Part shown: one piece after another, positions 4,762 through 7,665 of the stretch
Position numbering within the stretch: the first letter of the stretch is position 1
Layout of the letters: each line of letters starts with the position of its first letter
From: an uncultured Bacteroidales bacterium
GTDB lineage: Bacteria > Bacteroidota > Bacteroidia > Bacteroidales > UBA3824
Reading direction: 5' to 3'
Length of the DNA: 7,665 bases
Assembly (NCBI GenBank): GCA_937877455.1
Contig: CALFIU010000045.1
Coordinates: 1 to 7,665 of the forward strand
Made by a program: the position numbers and the translations under genes
The notes under the pieces: model-generated
What the model was told of the DNA's origin: nothing
Seen by the model: the letters and a program-made list of their open reading frames with translations, nothing else
The model's database searches: none

Positions 4762-6663
4762 ATGAGTGTATTTACAGAAATATTAGAAAAATATTGGGGT
4801 TATAAATCGTTTCGACCATTGCAAGAAGACATTATAAAATCGGTCTGCGAAGGCAACGATACACTTGGGCTATTGCCTACTGGTGGCGGAAAATCTATTA
4901 TTTTTCAAGTTCCTGCGCTATATTTCGATGGAGTTTGCATCGTAGTTACCCCACTTGTAGCATTGATGAAAGATCAAGTGGAAAACCTTCGTAGACGTAA
5001 TATTAATGCAGTGGCAGTTTATTCTGGGCTAACCAGCGAAGAAATGCGCATAGCTTTTGATGCCTGCCAATTTGGAAATGTTAAATTTCTTTACTTAAGC
5101 CCCGAAAGACTTGGCACAGAGTTGTTTCTTGAAAGGCTAAAAACACTAAAAGTTAGCCTTTTGGCAATAGATGAAGCACATTGTATATCGCAATGGGGCT
5201 ATGATTTTAGACCATCATATCTACGCATTGCCGATGTAAGACGATTTTTACCAGGCGTTCCAGTGCTTGCCCTGACCGCAACAGCTACGCCCGAAGTGGC
5301 AGACGACATTCAAGAAAAACTACTTTTCGACAAGAAAAATTGTTTTAGGAAAAGTTTTTACAGAAAAAACTTGGTTTATATAGTAAGAAAGGTTGAAGAT
5401 AAATACAACTATTTGCTTAAAATAGCCAAGAAACAACCCGGAACAGGTGTAGTTTATGTTCGCAATAGAAAAAAAACACGCGAAATAGCAAGTTTTCTTC
5501 AAAAAAATGGCATTTCTGCCGAGTATTTTCACGCCGGATTAACATCAGAATATAAAGATTTTAGGCAACAGCAGTGGAAAAATGGCAACATTCGTATTAT
5601 TTGTGCCACCAATGCTTTTGGTATGGGTATAGACAAACCTGATGTAAGATTTGTAGTACATATTGATACACCAGATAGCCTTGAAGCCTATTTTCAAGAG
5701 GCAGGAAGAGGCGGTAGAGACGAAAAAACGGCTTATGCTGTTTTGCTTTACAACAATGAGGATATTGCTAATCTTAAAAGAAATCTAACAAACTCTTTTC
5801 CCGAAAAAAGTTACATAAAAAAGGTGTACAATGCACTTGGCAACTATTTGCAAATTCCAATTGGAGGTGGCAAAAGCAGACCTTTTGATTTTAACCTTTC
5901 GTTATTTGTTTCTCACTACGATTTAAATCCACTGCAAGCCGTTAGTGCATTAAAAATTCTTCAGCGCAACGGTTATATAGAACTAACTGATGAAATTTTT
6001 ACCCATTCCAAAGTTAAGTTTATTGTTGATCGAAACGAACTTTATCGTTTTCAAGTGGCAAAAGCCAAATTAGACCCGTTTATAAAATTATTGTTGAGAA
6101 ATTATACTGGTATTTTTTCTAATTATACCGATATTGACGAAAAAATGCTTGCCAATTACGCCCAAACAACCCCAGAAGTTATCTATGATATGCTAAAACA
6201 ACTTTCTTCTGCCAATATACTGAATTATATTCCCCAAAAACGCACTCCCTACATTATATTTACAGAAGAAAGACTCGATGACAAAAGTCTAATTTTCAGT
6301 AAAGAATCATACGAATTTTTAAAAGATAAATATTCACAGCGCATCAATTCGGTTATAAAATATTGCACCAACAATTATAAATGTCGTTCTCGCCAACTTA
6401 CCGAATATTTTGGCGAAAACAACCTTAACGATTGTGGCGAATGTGATGTATGTCGAGCAAACAACAAACGTGCTGAAGACAACAACTACGACCTTATTTA
6501 TGATTGTATTTTAAAGACACTTGCAAATCAAACACTTGATTTAGAAACACTTGTAAAAGAGGTTAATTTTGGCAACGAAAGCCAAGTGGATTCTGTTGTA
6601 AGAGAAATGGCACAAGATAATATTATTTCATTAGATTCCGACGGCAAATATCATGTGGTTTAA
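4762..6663 (+). CDS. recQ: RecQ-family ATP-dependent DNA helicase
   Basis: A complete 633-aa superfamily 2, 3'-5' DNA helicase for recombination and repair of stalled forks. Visible motifs: motif 0 FRPLQEDII (17-25), Walker A LLPTGGGKS (37-45), Ia VVTPLVALMKDQV (61-73), Walker B DEAH (137-140) followed by the RecQ aromatic-rich loop CISQWGYDFRPSY (141-153), III LTATATPEV (171-179), IV GVVYVRNRKKT (229-239), V ATNAFGMGIDKPDVR (282-296) and VI QEAGRGGRD (312-320, arginines 316 and 319). Zinc-type cysteines lie late: C541, C558, C561 and C564 (CGECDVC). Between them (~375-420) is a winged-helix-like stretch. No HRDC domain is recognisable; the last ~60 residues look like another small helical/winged domain. 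The ATG follows AAGGAAAAAAG, a possible ribosome site. The 3' end overlaps the DUF2752 frame by 11 nt. A TATTTTTC at 4721-4728 is a poor promoter match, so the promoter is unresolved. Confidence 0.95.
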   Translation: MSVFTEILEKYWGYKSFRPLQEDIIKSVCEGNDTLGLLPTGGGKSIIFQVPALYFDGVCIVVTPLVALMKDQVENLRRRNINAVAVYSGLTSEEMRIAFDACQFGNVKFLYLSPERLGTELFLERLKTLKVSLLAIDEAHCISQWGYDFRPSYLRIADVRRFLPGVPVLALTATATPEVADDIQEKLLFDKKNCFRKSFYRKNLVYIVRKVEDKYNYLLKIAKKQPGTGVVYVRNRKKTREIASFLQKNGISAEYFHAGLTSEYKDFRQQQWKNGNIRIICATNAFGMGIDKPDVRFVVHIDTPDSLEAYFQEAGRGGRDEKTAYAVLLYNNEDIANLKRNLTNSFPEKSYIKKVYNALGNYLQIPIGGGKSRPFDFNLSLFVSHYDLNPLQAVSALKILQRNGYIELTDEIFTHSKVKFIVDRNELYRFQVAKAKLDPFIKLLLRNYTGIFSNYTDIDEKMLANYAQTTPEVIYDMLKQLSSANILNYIPQKRTPYIIFTEERLDDKSLIFSKESYEFLKDKYSQRINSVIKYCTNNYKCRSRQLTEYFGENNLNDCGECDVCRANNKRAEDNNYDLIYDCILKTLANQTLDLETLVKEVNFGNESQVDSVVREMAQDNIISLDSDGKYHVV

Positions 6664-6898
6664 AAAAAGGAAAATTTATCCATGGAGCAACAACGCACCT
6701 CAAAAAAAACGATATATTTTTTGGATGGTAGCCATTTTTTTTAGTTGGATATATTTTATTTTTGCGCCACTTCCAAATCCAGAAAAACATTTTACTATTT
6801 GTATTTTTAAAAACATCACGGGCTATCCTTGTGGAGCATGTGGCACAACGCGCGGTTTAAAATATCTTTTTCATCTTTGGCGTTTTCGACATACTTAG
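6653..6898 (+). CDS. DUF2752-family membrane protein, 3' end lost at the junction
   Basis: An 81-codon frame whose ATG lies inside the last codons of recQ (11-nt overlap), implying coupled expression. It has a basic N-terminus (KKRK, 4-7), one hydrophobic segment (about 21-40, YIFWMVAIFFSWIYFIFAPL) and then the DUF2752 signature CIFKNITGYPCGACGTTRGL (50-69), a variant of the C-P-x-C-G-x-T-R motif. Family members continue with a second membrane segment after the motif; here homology stops at about residue 74 (LKYLFH) and the last seven residues (LWRFRHT) are antisense read-through of the VPS35 fragment. The gene is therefore truncated at the chimeric junction, not naturally short. DUF2752 has no settled function. 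Confidence 0.8.
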   Translation: MWFKKRKIYPWSNNAPQKKRYIFWMVAIFFSWIYFIFAPLPNPEKHFTICIFKNITGYPCGACGTTRGLKYLFHLWRFRHT

Positions 6899-7665
6899 CT
6901 AACTTTTGCATTAATGATATAAATATCATTTTAACATCAACATTGCTTTGCAATTTAGAACAGGTATCTAATAACAAATTCATACAAGCTATATTATGTT
7001 CATCAGGGAAAGCATGAACGACGCATTCGAGTAAATATTGTTGACTTAATGAATCTTTGCTTTCGAGGACAATTTCGATGATTTTTGGCAAGACTTTATT
7101 TTGGTAGACATCAACCGTGATGCAATTAAGTGAAGATAATCTTGTGATATTTTCTCCTATTAATATTTTCAAGTCATGTCTTTCTCTTTCTCTTAAGGTC
7201 TTTTCTTCTCCTACAGTATTATCACTAAGTCTACGCCATAATCGTGCCATTTCTTCCAAGTTTTGTAATATGAATCCGACCGCATCTTCTGTGGTACATT
7301 GTTCCGATTCATAATTGTTACCTTTATCAGGGAGTTTGTCTTTAATTAATTTCATAAAGAAATGTCTCGTGAAAAGACCTCTTGTAGGACTTTGAACACC
7401 TTTTAACATTCCTAAAAGATCTGTAATGATTTCTTTGCATTGTTTTGGATCGTCTTCTATTACTACAGAACCTGCTGCTACCATTAAATATAAACGTGGT
7501 ATGATATTTGAAGCTTGCTGCACTACGTCATATAAACGCCTCATACGCCGGCCTCTTCGTGCTTCTTCTTTGAAGAAATTTTCTCCTTCTTCAAAGCGGC
7601 GCTTAAAGTCCTCGTTTTTTTGTTTTAATAATTGCTCTTGATGCTCTTTTCTTTTTTCTCTATCA
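6816..7665 (-). CDS. VPS35: VPS35 retromer subunit fragment, eukaryotic (partial at both ends)
   Basis: The minus-strand frame is open from the window edge to a TGA at 6816-6818. VPS35 is the alpha-solenoid core of retromer, which sorts cargo from endosomes in eukaryotic cells. Diagnostic stretches are FFKEEARRGRRMRRLYDVVQ (about 7515-7574), NIIPRLYL (7485-7508, holding the PRLYL motif that binds VPS26), GVQSPTRGLF (about 7368-7397), LRERERHDLKILIG (7155-7196), QQYLLECVVHAFPDE (6999-7043) and NVDVK (6930-6944). These follow the order of human and plant VPS35 over roughly residues 60-320 of ~800. Homology ends near 6875-6887; the last ~20 codons to the stop are antisense DUF2752 sequence. Upstream of 7574 is a charged Lys/Glu/Gln run that looks helical or coiled. 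All Gln codons are CAA/CAG and no intron interrupts the ~790 bases. Confidence 0.92.
   Translation of the reverse strand, partial: DREKRKEHQEQLLKQKNEDFKRRFEEGENFFKEEARRGRRMRRLYDVVQQASNIIPRLYLMVAAGSVVIEDDPKQCKEIITDLLGMLKGVQSPTRGLFTRHFFMKLIKDKLPDKGNNYESEQCTTEDAVGFILQNLEEMARLWRRLSDNTVGEEKTLRERERHDLKILIGENITRLSSLNCITVDVYQNKVLPKIIEIVLESKDSLSQQYLLECVVHAFPDEHNIACMNLLLDTCSKLQSNVDVKMIFISLMQKLAKYVENAKDEKDILNRALCHMLHKDSP
6872..6887. other. Junction between bacterial and eukaryotic sequence
   Basis: DUF2752 homology on the plus strand is convincing to about 6874 (LKYLFH), and VPS35 homology on the minus strand begins at about 6875-6887 (KLAKYVEN). Both genes are interrupted at the same place, with no repeat, insertion-sequence end or spacer. 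The exact base cannot be fixed without the intact parent sequences. Confidence 0.75.

Noticed and set aside
5132..5161. 9-bp inverted repeat with a 12-nt loop (AAAGGCTAA / TTAGCCTTT) in recQ
   Set aside because: Arms this short with such a loop are expected by chance in a gene of almost 2 kb, and they lie within conserved helicase coding sequence.
6653..6898. Naturally short DUF2752 protein
   Set aside because: The end after LKYLFH is encoded by the antisense of VPS35 and lacks the second membrane segment, so the length reflects the junction.
6829..7641. Several plus-strand frames of 62-71 codons opposite VPS35
   Set aside because: They are antisense shadows of the VPS35 coding frame, short and without motifs.

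Overview
The first ~6.87 kb look like the chromosome of a Bacteroidetes (probably Bacteroidales) bacterium. Three genes have upstream -7 boxes of the form TAnnTTTG. Starts sit behind A-rich leaders rather than Shine-Dalgarno sites, and there are two short MKK-type lipoproteins with Ser/Thr/Gln-rich linkers and a DUF2752 protein. The last ~0.8 kb is different: on the minus strand it encodes an unmistakable piece of VPS35, the large subunit of the eukaryotic retromer. The change falls within about 15 bases near 6872-6887 and cuts both the DUF2752 gene and the VPS35 gene. The simplest reading is a chimeric contig (assembly or amplification chimera) from a sample holding a bacterium and a protist or other eukaryote. 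Real transfer or integration cannot be excluded from sequence alone.

Layout: 1-81 (+) is the C-terminal tail of an AraC-type DNA-binding domain entering from the left. 255-1310 (+) is a complete DUF1016/YhcG-type PDDEXK nuclease with a 28-bp perfect palindrome inside its coding sequence. A 66-nt bulged hairpin (1396-1461) lies between it and a convergent lipoprotein gene (1465-2205, -). 2381-3277 (-) is a complete PP2C-type Ser/Thr phosphatase. It overlaps by 17 nt an unrecognised 95-aa protein upstream (3261-3548, -), forming a two-gene operon. Divergently, 3755-4579 (+) encodes a second lipoprotein with YD-like repeats, followed by a 13-bp hairpin terminator. 4762-6663 (+) is a complete RecQ-family helicase with a C-terminal zinc motif. 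Overlapping its stop is a truncated DUF2752 membrane protein (6653-6898, +). From ~6875 to 7665 (-) the VPS35 fragment runs off the right edge.

The bacterial genes do not form one pathway. The firm functional links are the phosphatase operon (small protein plus PP2C, no kinase in view) and the recQ-DUF2752 overlap. The lipoproteins and the YhcG nuclease have their own promoters and look like separate units. No gap between genes exceeds 300 bases. I see no rRNA, tRNA, CRISPR array or transposase. I do not see a convincing new multi-gene system; the most notable feature is the bacterial-eukaryotic junction.
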